DNA from: Anaerolineales bacterium
GTDB lineage: Bacteria; Chloroflexota; Anaerolineae; 4572-78; J111
Assembly (NCBI GenBank): GCA_020634855.1
Contig: JACKAU010000021.1
Location: forward strand, 62,001 to 126,000
Direction: 5' to 3'
DNA length: 64,000 bases
Shown here: piece by piece, positions 1 to 7,126 of the stretch
How positions within the stretch are numbered: position 1 is the first letter of the stretch
How the letters are laid out: each line of letters opens with the position of its first letter
Translations under genes and position numbers: made by a program
Notes under the pieces: generated by a model
What the model saw: only the letters and a program-made list of their open reading frames with translations
The model's database searches: none
Told to the model about the DNA's origin: nothing

Positions 1-441
1 GCGGCTGGGGAGGTTGAGGATATCTTTATACGTTAGGGTCAGGGGGGTTGCGATTTGATCACCTTCTACTGTTAAGACATAACTATCGATATCTACCTGC
101 AAGCTGGCCGGCGCGTTATTGTGGACAAAGAAGAGTTCGACGGGCGTAATAAATCCTGCCATATCTTCCAGATGGGTTTCCAGGCTGCTGGCGCCATGTT
201 GTATAAACGGCGTTGCGTCTTTCGCAAAGGGTGATACGGCTTTAGCGGCTTCTGCCGCGTTTTGCGGCTCCGGCGCGGCCAGGTTACCGGCTGCATATGC
301 GCCAGCAATCGGCCCGGGGCTGTCGGCCGAGAACGTCTGAAAAAACTGGCGGCGCGAGGCCGTCGGGCTTGGTTCTTCTTCCAGAGTTACAATGGCTGGG
401 TAAGCCGTGAGTGCTGAGTCTTGATGATTACTGTTTGACAT
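1..441 (-). CDS. Sulfite oxidase family molybdopterin oxidoreductase, N-terminal part
   Basis: Partial gene whose 3' part lies beyond the left edge. Reading back from an ATG at 441 (preceded by GGAGG) gives 147 codons. Around residues 95-147 there is the entry motif of the sulfite-oxidase / oxidoreductase molybdopterin-binding fold: a TPVELFFVHNNAP segment, then an acidic strand, 'VEG' and 'LPS'. In this family these precede the molybdopterin domain, which is not in the window. Near residue 35 there is SRRQFFQTF, which resembles a twin-arginine signal but lacks a clear hydrophobic core, so export is uncertain. Known members oxidise sulfite or reduce methionine sulfoxide and chlorate-like substrates; which applies here cannot be told. 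An inverted repeat 30 bp upstream of the start may be its operator. Confidence 0.68.
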   Translation of the reverse strand, partial: MSNSNHQDSALTAYPAIVTLEEEPSPTASRRQFFQTFSADSPGPIAGAYAAGNLAAPEPQNAAEAAKAVSPFAKDATPFIQHGASSLETHLEDMAGFITPVELFFVHNNAPASLQVDIDSYVLTVEGDQIATPLTLTYKDILNLPSR

Positions 442-470
442 CGTTAACCTCCATTTGAAAAAAAGTTTTG

Positions 471-495
471 TAGGGCAAATCGCTGACTTGTCGTT
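471..495. promoter_or_regulatory. Operator-like inverted repeat upstream of the sulfite oxidase family gene
   Basis: TAGGGCAA-N9-TTGTCGTT lies 30-54 bp upstream of the minus-strand start at 441. Read on the opposite strand, the perfect palindrome at 3062-3086 matches it at about 20 of 25 positions, including the inner AATCGCTGA. Conservation of the spacer as well as the arms argues for one regulator or one repeat family. The binding protein is not known. Confidence 0.45.
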
Positions 496-610
496 AGTGC
501 TGATGATGATGAAAGTTGGCCCTGTTGTCGATGGCTGCCGGTCTAATTGCAATGTTCGGGAAAAGATACTGTGACTGATACTGACCATAGGATACCAAAT
601 TCTGGTGGCG

Positions 611-660
611 TTGTCTGTCCTAAGATCAGGGCAGTTTTGTCATAGAATCGGGACAATTTG
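611..660. repeat. 50-bp dispersed repeat, copy 1
   Basis: This segment matches 2900-2950 at about four of five positions in the same orientation. Shared blocks include TTGTCTGTCCTA, GCAGTTTTGTCATAG and GGACAATTT. It contains several TTGTC/GGACAA half-sites like those in the palindromes at 471 and 3062. Its right part overlaps the last codons of the methyltransferase gene ending at 640. Confidence 0.6.
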
Positions 661-1407
661 ATACTGTTCGTGGTGGTTCGGGATGACGATTAGGTCGGCC
701 TCTTTGTACGGCTCCAAGAGGAGAAGCAACTGCCGGCGCTGGCGTTCATCGAAATGATCCGCGAACAGAAACCGCAATAGGTGCAGCCGATTCTGCTCCG
801 AATCAGGAAAGCGGACGACGTAATCGATGCGCTGTTTGTAATAGGGATAGTCAAACTGGGCGAGAACCCTCTCCAGATCTTCGCCGGTGTGATAGGGCAG
901 CGATTGGCCCAGTAGGGGCAGGCTGGACTCCCAGATTTGAGCTAACGTGTTGTCTCGTCCGCCCATTGCGGTGATAAAGCGGCTTGTTGGCTTGAGACTC
1001 CGGACAATCTGTTCGACGACAGCAGCGAGGTCCGGCACGTAATAGAGCACGTGATTCGCCAACGCGAAATCATAGGGCTGAGATGTGTTCATGGGCATAG
1101 CTGACCAGGCATCGATCGTATGGGCGGTGAAGCGCTGTAGGCACGCCTGGGCTGCTTGCCGGTAGCTGGCATCCGGCTCCACGAGCGATAAGTACAGGTG
1201 CTCAGGTGGGGCTTGCAGACTGGTTAAGAGCAGGCTGGTGAAATTGCCGGAGCCACAACCGAAATCCAGCCACCGCAGCGCTGCCTCTGTTTCGAGACGC
1301 TGCCGTAGAAAGGGTAGATAACCTTCCATATCGGCCTGGGCTTCTGTCGTGTGAGCTTCGAAGAAGGCATAGTCGGCATGGAGGGTGGAAAAGTCTTTTT
1401 TCGTCAT
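640..1407 (-). CDS. Class I SAM-dependent methyltransferase
   Basis: A 255-residue protein with the SAM-binding motif I LDFGCGSGNF near residues 47-56 and a motif II acidic residue in SLVEPD. A later YDFALANHVLYYVPDL segment matches motif IV and the post-motif helix of small-molecule methyltransferases. The start has a GAGGAG ribosome site. It lies 25 bp downstream of another methyltransferase gene on the same strand, so the two are probably cotranscribed. The substrate cannot be deduced. The last residues are encoded within a repeat shared with the region near 2.9 kb, so the C-terminus may have been replaced or extended by that repeat. Confidence 0.8.
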   Translation of the reverse strand: MTKKDFSTLHADYAFFEAHTTEAQADMEGYLPFLRQRLETEAALRWLDFGCGSGNFTSLLLTSLQAPPEHLYLSLVEPDASYRQAAQACLQRFTAHTIDAWSAMPMNTSQPYDFALANHVLYYVPDLAAVVEQIVRSLKPTSRFITAMGGRDNTLAQIWESSLPLLGQSLPYHTGEDLERVLAQFDYPYYKQRIDYVVRFPDSEQNRLHLLRFLFADHFDERQRRQLLLLLEPYKEADLIVIPNHHEQYQIVPIL

Positions 1408-1432
1408 TGAGATCTCCTCTCGTTAGTAGGGT

Positions 1433-2245
1433 TTATCCTTTGGACCGATAACCCCAGGCCTGAACCACACGAGGCAGACTAAGCACCGTATGATGGTCAT
1501 CAGCGAAGGCATACAATGCTTCAACAATGGCCTCTATCTCTGGCTCGGTGGCCAGTTGGTGGCCTAAAACAGAATAGCGAATGTAATCCATTGTCAGTGG
1601 AGCCATGATTTTGGCTTCACCTTGGCGCGCCGCCGGCTGAACCACATTCATCCGCACGTTTTCAAAATTAGCTTCGATCAGGAGGCTTGGCAGACGTGGT
1701 CCAATGTTCGGGTCGGCCCCGGCCCGACGAACAACCTCGCTATAGAGTTCAACATAGCGATCAAACGTGGCTGAAGCCGGGTAACAAAAGTGACCGGTGA
1801 AGTCAATATCTTCAACCACCATAACCCCGCCAGGGCGTAACAGTTGGGCCATCTTGGCTAAAACCCCGGCCGGATCGGGTAAATGGGTCAATATGAAACG
1901 ACCGTAAATGAGATCGAATTCAGAACCGCCTGACCAGGCGGTTATATCTGAAACCTCAAACGTCACATTGTCCAGATGCTGGGCCTTAGCTTCGCATTTG
2001 GCAATCGCTAATGCCTCTTCGTCTATATCCAGACCCAGGACCGTTCCCGTAGGACCAACCAGCCGAGCTAACTCGAAGCTCACATCGCCACCACCGCAGC
2101 CCAAATCAAGGCACGATGATCCGTCCTTAAGACCAACTCGATAAAATAGGCCGAGTGTCGTTGGCTGCATAACACGAGCCAAAATGCGCAACCGTTCGCG
2201 ACCCTCCGCCCCCCCTCTAATCACATATTGTCCATTCTTTGTCAT
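1433..2245 (-). CDS. Class I SAM-dependent methyltransferase (UbiE/Methyltransf_25-like)
   Basis: A 270-residue protein. Motif I is CLDLGCGGGDVS near residue 45, followed by VLGLDID (motif II acidic end) and DLIYGRFILTHLPDP (motif IV region). LLRPGGVMVVEDIDF is the typical strand 5 region. The C-terminal half (NIGPRLPSLL, then QPA and PRVVQAWG) resembles methyltransferases that act on small organic molecules. The start is well supported by AGGAGG seven bases upstream. It is the first gene of a probable two-gene unit with the methyltransferase at 640-1407. No substrate is assigned. Confidence 0.82.
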   Translation of the reverse strand: MTKNGQYVIRGGAEGRERLRILARVMQPTTLGLFYRVGLKDGSSCLDLGCGGGDVSFELARLVGPTGTVLGLDIDEEALAIAKCEAKAQHLDNVTFEVSDITAWSGGSEFDLIYGRFILTHLPDPAGVLAKMAQLLRPGGVMVVEDIDFTGHFCYPASATFDRYVELYSEVVRRAGADPNIGPRLPSLLIEANFENVRMNVVQPAARQGEAKIMAPLTMDYIRYSVLGHQLATEPEIEAIVEALYAFADDHHTVLSLPRVVQAWGYRSKG

Positions 2246-2378
2246 TTCTTACCTCCTAATTGTAAAAGGTTAAAGGACATCAGCCTTATTCCTTAGCAAC
2301 CGACATTGCTATCTATCTCAAGTGATTATCGTGCGGCTGGTGCTGGAGTGATGTTACAGCTCATCATGCTGCTCTCAT

Positions 2379-2501
2379 CTAATTCGAGTTGGGACATGCC
2401 TCAACCTCGGCCAGTATCTCGGCGCAGGCAGTGTCTACATCGCCATAAATGGGGGTCAACTGATCGATACCTGTTGTTCTAAGAACTTCTTCGTGTCCGG
2501 T
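2379..2501 (-). pseudogene. Remnant of a STAS (anti-sigma factor antagonist-like) domain
   Basis: An open stretch of about 40 codons without a start codon, ending in TAG at 2379-2381 and preceded in frame by TAA. The translation EVLRTTGIDQLTPIYGDVDT then a helix resembles the C-terminal end of STAS domains (typically 'L..TGL..lf.iy...eeAl'). The phosphorylatable serine region is absent, so this is a decayed fragment. The identification rests on one short motif and is tentative. Confidence 0.35.
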
Positions 2502-2517
2502 TTATCCATTTCTATAT

Positions 2518-2793
2518 TCAGGATTGCTTCTCCCTGATATGATAGGTCGATGGTTCGTCGTATTTTTGACCGGTCTTAGCCTGTAATAGCAGATCGTCGA
2601 ACGGGGCTGTCTGAAATCCATGCTCTTGCCAAATTCGGCGTGACTGCGCAATCAATTGCCGTCCCGCTTCGTTATGGCTCCAAATTGCGACATAGAGTTG
2701 CATGAGGTCGTCCTGTTGGAGGTCAACATAGGACTCGATCCATTCCATTAGCGTGTAAGAATTTATGAGTTGTGAACGGTTGATATTAATCAT
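2518..2793 (-). CDS. Small hypothetical protein
   Basis: The ATG at 2793 has a GAGGAG ribosome site seven bases upstream, so I prefer it over the TTG 15 bases further out. The product is 91 residues. It is hydrophilic, rich in Gln, and predicted mostly helical (WIESYVDLQQDDLMQLYVAIW, then a second helix around LIAQSRRIWQEHG). I recognise no domain. It is preceded by a 50-bp repeat with TTGTC/GGACAA half-sites and a perfect terminator hairpin, so it starts a transcription unit of its own. The size and helical nature would fit a small adaptor or regulator, but this is a guess. Confidence 0.55.
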   Translation of the reverse strand: MININRSQLINSYTLMEWIESYVDLQQDDLMQLYVAIWSHNEAGRQLIAQSRRIWQEHGFQTAPFDDLLLQAKTGQKYDEPSTYHIREKQS

Positions 2794-2899
2794 GATTACT
2801 CTCCTCAATAGAGTTAATAGAGTTTATGGCGTTAATGGAATTTGTAGAGTTCGTGGAGTTTTTTTATCCACAGTTATAGAGTAACAGAATTGAAGTAGT

Positions 2900-2950
2900 T
2901 TGTCTGTCCTATAATTTGAGCAGTTTTGTCATAGGATTAGGACAATTTAG
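2900..2950. repeat. 50-bp dispersed repeat, copy 2
   Basis: Same orientation as the copy at 611-660. It lies about 107-157 bp upstream of the start at 2793. It holds TGTCCTATAA at the left and TTAGGACAATTTAG at the right, which are half-sites of the nearby palindromes. Confidence 0.6.
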
Positions 2951-2973
2951 GTATTGGGGCAGGGGGTGGCCTA

Positions 2974-3014
2974 CTAAAAACAGCCTCGGTGACAATCACC
3001 GAGGCTGTTTTTAG
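2974..3014. terminator. Bidirectional intrinsic terminator
   Basis: An 18-bp perfect stem (arms 2974-2991 and 2997-3014) with a 5-base loop. The stem core is CAGCCTCGGTG and it is flanked by A5 on the left and T5 on the right. It separates the response regulator gene ending at 3123 from the small gene at 2518-2793 and can act on both strands. Confidence 0.85.
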
Positions 3015-3061
3015 CGGAGGAGTTCGACGGTCCCTTGGGACGACACCGGGACCAAAAACCA

Positions 3062-3086
3062 TAGGACAATTCAGCGATTTGTCCTA
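3062..3086. promoter_or_regulatory. Perfect inverted repeat, operator-like
   Basis: TAGGACAA-N9-TTGTCCTA with perfect 8-bp arms. The inner spacer reads TTCAGCGAT, and its reverse complement recurs inside the imperfect palindrome at 471-495. It lies between the end of the response regulator gene and the terminator, upstream of the minus-strand genes. Confidence 0.5.
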
Positions 3087-3122
3087 CGAAATCTATTCTA
3101 AAAGAAGATATGGCTACTCGAT

Positions 3123-4139
3123 CTATTCCAACAGGTTATGGTCCATCGCAAATTTCATCAGGCTGGGGAGGTCGCGCAGGTCGAGTTTGGATTTGATGCG
3201 CCGGTTGTAGGTATAAACCGAACCGACCGAGATGTTGAGAAGATCGCTGATTTCGTGATTGGATTTCCCTTGAGCCAACAGTTGTAAGACTTCTCGTTCT
3301 CGCCCGCTCAATTTGACCAGCGGATTTTCACTCACGTCTTGCTCTTGGGGGGTCGGTTGGGGTAGGTTGTTGGTGATCTGGGTAATATATTGCTCCATTT
3401 GGGTCAAGACCTGGGCGGCGGTTTCTAAGTGTTCGGCCACAAGAGTAAGGTTATCAGCGCTCAATAACTGTTGGGCCACGGTCACGGTCGATTGGACCAG
3501 TTCAATCTTCTGAGCAATCTCATTGTGCAAATCGATGGCCAGGCCTTGCCGGTCGGATTGTTGGGATTGAATGAGCAGGTTGGTCAGGTTGCGGAGTTGG
3601 TCACTCTGCTCACTGACCACGGCAAAGAGTCGATCTTTTTCCTGCTGTTGCCGTTTGCGCCGCTCGATTTCGGAATGAAGCTGGGTGTTGGCTTCGGCCA
3701 GTTCGGCCGTTCTATCTCGTACCTTTTCTTCCAGCGTTTCGTTGGCATTTTGTAATTCCTGTTGCAAGCGACGCAACTCCAGGTGCGTTTTGACTCTGGC
3801 CAGCAGCTCCTCGGTTTGGAAGGGTTTGGTAATGTAATCGACCCCGCCAATGGAGAAAGCCGTCATTTTATCAAACACTTCCTGCAGAGCGCTAATAAAG
3901 ATGACCGGAATCTGGCGGGTTTGTTCATCGGCCTTGAGTTGCCGACAGACCTCATAGCCATCGATATCCGGCATTTTGATGTCGAGCAGAATCAGGTCGG
4001 GGTGGCCAATTTTGGCCCGCGCAAAGCCACCTTGACCGTTTCGAGCCATCAATACTTCGTAATCATAGGTTTCCAGGGTATCGATGGCTACTTTTAAGTT
4101 GGTGACATTATCATCAATGATCAGGATACGTTGTTTCAT
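3123..4139 (-). CDS. Response regulator: REC, coiled coil, HisKA_3-like helix, LuxR-type HTH
   Basis: A 338-residue regulator. The REC domain covers about residues 1-120, with acidic D9/D10, phosphoacceptor D53 (LLDIKMPDIDG) and K105 (TKPF). Residues 120-170 form a coiled coil. Residues 195-260 resemble the dimerisation helix of NarL-partner kinases (RQGLAIDLHNEIAQ, H205), but no ATPase domain follows. A LuxR-type HTH covers about residues 275-338 (LSGREREVLQLLAQGKSNHEIS). The gene overlaps the end of the upstream hybrid kinase gene by 26 bp, indicating translational coupling, so this is probably the output partner of that kinase. The HTH implies transcription control. Targets are unknown; nearby palindromes are candidates. 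Confidence 0.85.
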   Translation of the reverse strand: MKQRILIIDDNVTNLKVAIDTLETYDYEVLMARNGQGGFARAKIGHPDLILLDIKMPDIDGYEVCRQLKADEQTRQIPVIFISALQEVFDKMTAFSIGGVDYITKPFQTEELLARVKTHLELRRLQQELQNANETLEEKVRDRTAELAEANTQLHSEIERRKRQQQEKDRLFAVVSEQSDQLRNLTNLLIQSQQSDRQGLAIDLHNEIAQKIELVQSTVTVAQQLLSADNLTLVAEHLETAAQVLTQMEQYITQITNNLPQPTPQEQDVSENPLVKLSGREREVLQLLAQGKSNHEISDLLNISVGSVYTYNRRIKSKLDLRDLPSLMKFAMDHNLLE

Positions 4140-6981
4140 GAGAGTCCAGATACTGTTCTAGCAAGGCAATAATTTTGTCATCCTCCAGCGCATCGGCCAG
4201 GGTTTGTAAAGTTTGAGCAAAAGGACGGTATGGCTCGGCCAGGGCTTCCAAATTTTGAGCTTGTTCCTGAAGGCCGCGCATATTGCCCAATCGAGCCAAT
4301 TCATACAGCATTTCCAGTTCAGCTTGTGGAGGCGGTGTTATTTCGGAAGAATCAAAATGGGTATCTATGGATTGGAGGATGTCTTGGCTCTGCTTATCGT
4401 CATAAATCCAGGCCAGGTTGAGGTAATGTTGTAGTAGATCATATAGTTTATCAGCCTCGACAGGTTTAGCCAAAAAATCATCACAGCCGATACGCCGGCT
4501 GTGGGCCTGGTCCATGTACATGGCGCTGGCTGAGACGGCAATGATCGGAATATCGGCCAGGGCTGGTGTTTCTCGCAGGGCGGTAATAGCTTCAAAGCCC
4601 ATCATCACCGGCATGACCAAATCCATAAAGATCAGGTCGGGTTGGGTATGTCCGGCTTTATCAAGGCCCTCTTGCCCATTTTCGGCCAGCTCAACTACAA
4701 ATCCCAACGGTTCCAGCAGGTTGAGCAGCACCAGGCGATTGTTGCTTTTGTCATCCACCACCAACACCCGCCGCTGTGGTCCCGTATAACCTGCAATGCG
4801 TTGCGGTGAAGTTTCTGTTGGACTCGCAGCTTCACCCAATGGAAAGCGGGCCGCGAACCAAAAGAGTGAGCCAGTTTCAATTTTGGATTGGGTGGGAGGA
4901 CTCTCGACATAGATCTTACCCCCCATCAGTTCAACTAACCGTTGGCTGATGACTAGCCCCAAGCCGGCACCTTGTTCCCGTTGTCGGCTGTCGCCAGCTT
5001 GCTCAAAGGGGTGGAAAATTTTTTCCTGCTGGTCGGCGGGGATACCGGGACCGGTATCGCTCACCTCAAAATGTAGAACGGTGAATGATGAAGAATGCAT
5101 GTCAGCTTCGGTCTCATAATTTATCGTACCGTATTCATCATTTGTTGTTACTCGCAGTGTCACTCGGCCCGTTTCTGTAAATTTGACGGCATTGCCGAGC
5201 AGGTTGAGGAGGACTTGGCGCAGTCGTTTTTCGTCGGCTTGAATAAGGGCCGGCAGGTTAGGATCAGCCTGGTAAATAAACTGCAAGCCTTTTTGTTGGG
5301 CGGCCATACCCATCAAGGCGGCTAAATCAGCCAGAAAAGCAGGTAAATTCAACGAAGCGGGGGCGAGTTCCAGGCGATTGGCCTCGACTTTGGCCAGGTC
5401 GAGTACATCATTGATCAGAGTCAGCAGATGCTGCCCGCTATTGTAAATAATATTCAAACCATCTTTTTGGGTAGTGGTCAGGGCCGGGTCTCGATTGAGA
5501 ATTTGAGCGTAACCTAAAATACCGTTTAGCGGCGTGCGGAGTTCGTGGCTCATGTTGGCTAAAAAGGTGCTTTTTGCCTGGCTGGCAATCTCGGCTGTCT
5601 CCTGGGCCTGACGCGCGGCCTCAAACAGTCGGGCATTTTCAATAGCAATGGCGGCCTGGCCGGCAAAGGTGGAAGCCAGGCTTATCGTTTCTTCATTAAA
5701 GTCGTTCGGCGTATAGCTGTCCAGAGCCAAGATACCGATAATCCCACTGTGCGCGATTAAAGGTACTCCCAGCCACGATTGAATGGGATGATGAACATCC
5801 TCCAGAAAAATGGCATATTCAGCCGGGGCATTAGGCAGGTAATAGGGCCGGCGGGTTTCAATGACAATGGAATTGGGGTTGTCGCCTGGCACCGGAAACT
5901 GCATACCAATAACGTCGTTGGGATTTTTTGATGTTTTCTCATCAACATATTCACCCGCAATTTCCAGGCAACCCTCCTTCAATATTTGCACCGAGGCGCT
6001 GTCGTAAGGCACAACCTTTTTCAGTTCTTCCAGAATACGGCTGATGGCCTGGTCTAACTCTAATGTGGACGCAAGCGCGGCCCCCACCTCATTGAGCGCC
6101 GCCAGTTGATCGACCCGCTGCCGTAGAGCAGCCTGGGTTTGGGTTAGTCGGTTATTGGCCTCCGAAAGGTCAGCGGTACGTGTTTCGACCATTTCTTCTA
6201 ATTGTTCGGAGTACGTCTGCAAGGCATTCTTGCTCTGCTTCAGTTCATTAGACTGCTCTTTGACATACACATATCCCAATAACGGAATAGCCCAAATGTG
6301 CAAGTTATGGCGGATAGGGCCATATATCTCTGCATAAGTTTCGTGCGTCGCCAGATTGAAAAGCATCAGAAAATCATCCAAGAAAAAGCAGGCAATCGCT
6401 ATGATGACCACATTTCGAAGCCAGCCCTTACTCCCCGCTAAAAGGACAATGGGGATGGCCAATGAAATGACGCCGACAATACGAAAAGCCCAGTCTCCCC
6501 AATGCATCCCAAACCTTAGCCCGGGAGTGGCTGCGAACGCCTGTGCCCACGGCCAAAAGGTGATCAGATAACAGGCAATAGTCACACTGATCCAAACTTG
6601 CAGATAGCGTCGAGAGATCGAGGCATCACTCAAGATATATCGTAGAAAGGCCCCGGCAATAAATACAACCGCCACGCTGCGCAGGACGTGTTCGAGCGGC
6701 GGAAAGAATATTTCCAATTTAGCCGGTTCTATCACCTCAGCGACAATGAAAGAAGCGATAATGAACATAAATAACTCTCGCCCCAACCCTAAACCAAAGC
6801 CCCAGACCAATAACTTTTCACGCGGATAGTCACCCTGGCGCTGTCGCGACCAGGCAACATATAAAAGTATAGCGAAGAAGATTGTCGTCAAACCAAATCG
6901 GACTAATTCATTTGGTGGTCCACCGGCGCCGCCGCCAAACTTAGCCAGCACGGTGAGGAGATACTCGACAAATGAGTTCAT
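4114..6981 (-). CDS. Hybrid sensor histidine kinase (multi-TM, GAF, HisKA, HATPase, REC)
   Basis: From the ATG at 6981 the protein has 955 residues; a GTG at 7011 is an alternative. The N-terminal 235 residues hold about seven hydrophobic segments, a membrane sensor module of unknown ligand. A coiled coil and a GAF domain (about 285-445) follow. Next is HisKA with H479 in MSHELRTPLNGILG, then a HATPase with DTGPGIP and GAGLGLVISQRL. A REC domain carries the putative phosphoacceptor D787 (FMDLVMP). The C-terminal 100 residues are helical and acidic. A stretch near residue 610 (TNDEYGTINYETEADMHSSS) interrupts the ATPase between two usual strands and is flanked in the DNA by inverted AATGATGAA/TTCATCATT sequences. 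The gene overlaps the response regulator gene downstream. Confidence 0.88.
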   Translation of the reverse strand: MNSFVEYLLTVLAKFGGGAGGPPNELVRFGLTTIFFAILLYVAWSRQRQGDYPREKLLVWGFGLGLGRELFMFIIASFIVAEVIEPAKLEIFFPPLEHVLRSVAVVFIAGAFLRYILSDASISRRYLQVWISVTIACYLITFWPWAQAFAATPGLRFGMHWGDWAFRIVGVISLAIPIVLLAGSKGWLRNVVIIAIACFFLDDFLMLFNLATHETYAEIYGPIRHNLHIWAIPLLGYVYVKEQSNELKQSKNALQTYSEQLEEMVETRTADLSEANNRLTQTQAALRQRVDQLAALNEVGAALASTLELDQAISRILEELKKVVPYDSASVQILKEGCLEIAGEYVDEKTSKNPNDVIGMQFPVPGDNPNSIVIETRRPYYLPNAPAEYAIFLEDVHHPIQSWLGVPLIAHSGIIGILALDSYTPNDFNEETISLASTFAGQAAIAIENARLFEAARQAQETAEIASQAKSTFLANMSHELRTPLNGILGYAQILNRDPALTTTQKDGLNIIYNSGQHLLTLINDVLDLAKVEANRLELAPASLNLPAFLADLAALMGMAAQQKGLQFIYQADPNLPALIQADEKRLRQVLLNLLGNAVKFTETGRVTLRVTTNDEYGTINYETEADMHSSSFTVLHFEVSDTGPGIPADQQEKIFHPFEQAGDSRQREQGAGLGLVISQRLVELMGGKIYVESPPTQSKIETGSLFWFAARFPLGEAASPTETSPQRIAGYTGPQRRVLVVDDKSNNRLVLLNLLEPLGFVVELAENGQEGLDKAGHTQPDLIFMDLVMPVMMGFEAITALRETPALADIPIIAVSASAMYMDQAHSRRIGCDDFLAKPVEADKLYDLLQHYLNLAWIYDDKQSQDILQSIDTHFDSSEITPPPQAELEMLYELARLGNMRGLQEQAQNLEALAEPYRPFAQTLQTLADALEDDKIIALLEQYLDSHETTYPDH

Positions 6982-7072
6982 CGTATTCAAACCTTTGCGC
7001 TTAGATGACACACAGGATGTGGAGAATTATCTTGAAAATCTTGACGTACTTTTTACGCAGAAATTTTAGATT

Positions 7073-7101
7073 TTGACGATAATAGAAATGTATCGGATTA
7101 A
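7073..7101 (+). promoter_or_regulatory. Possible promoter of the REC-SBP-CheW operon
   Basis: TTGACG at 7073-7078, a 17-base spacer and GATTAA at 7096-7101, 26 bp before the start codon. A second TTGACG lies at 7041. The -10 element is weak, so this is tentative. The 145-bp gap between the divergent kinase gene and this operon must hold both promoters. Confidence 0.3.
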
Positions 7102-7126
7102 TTTTATCAAACCGGAGAATTTTGCT

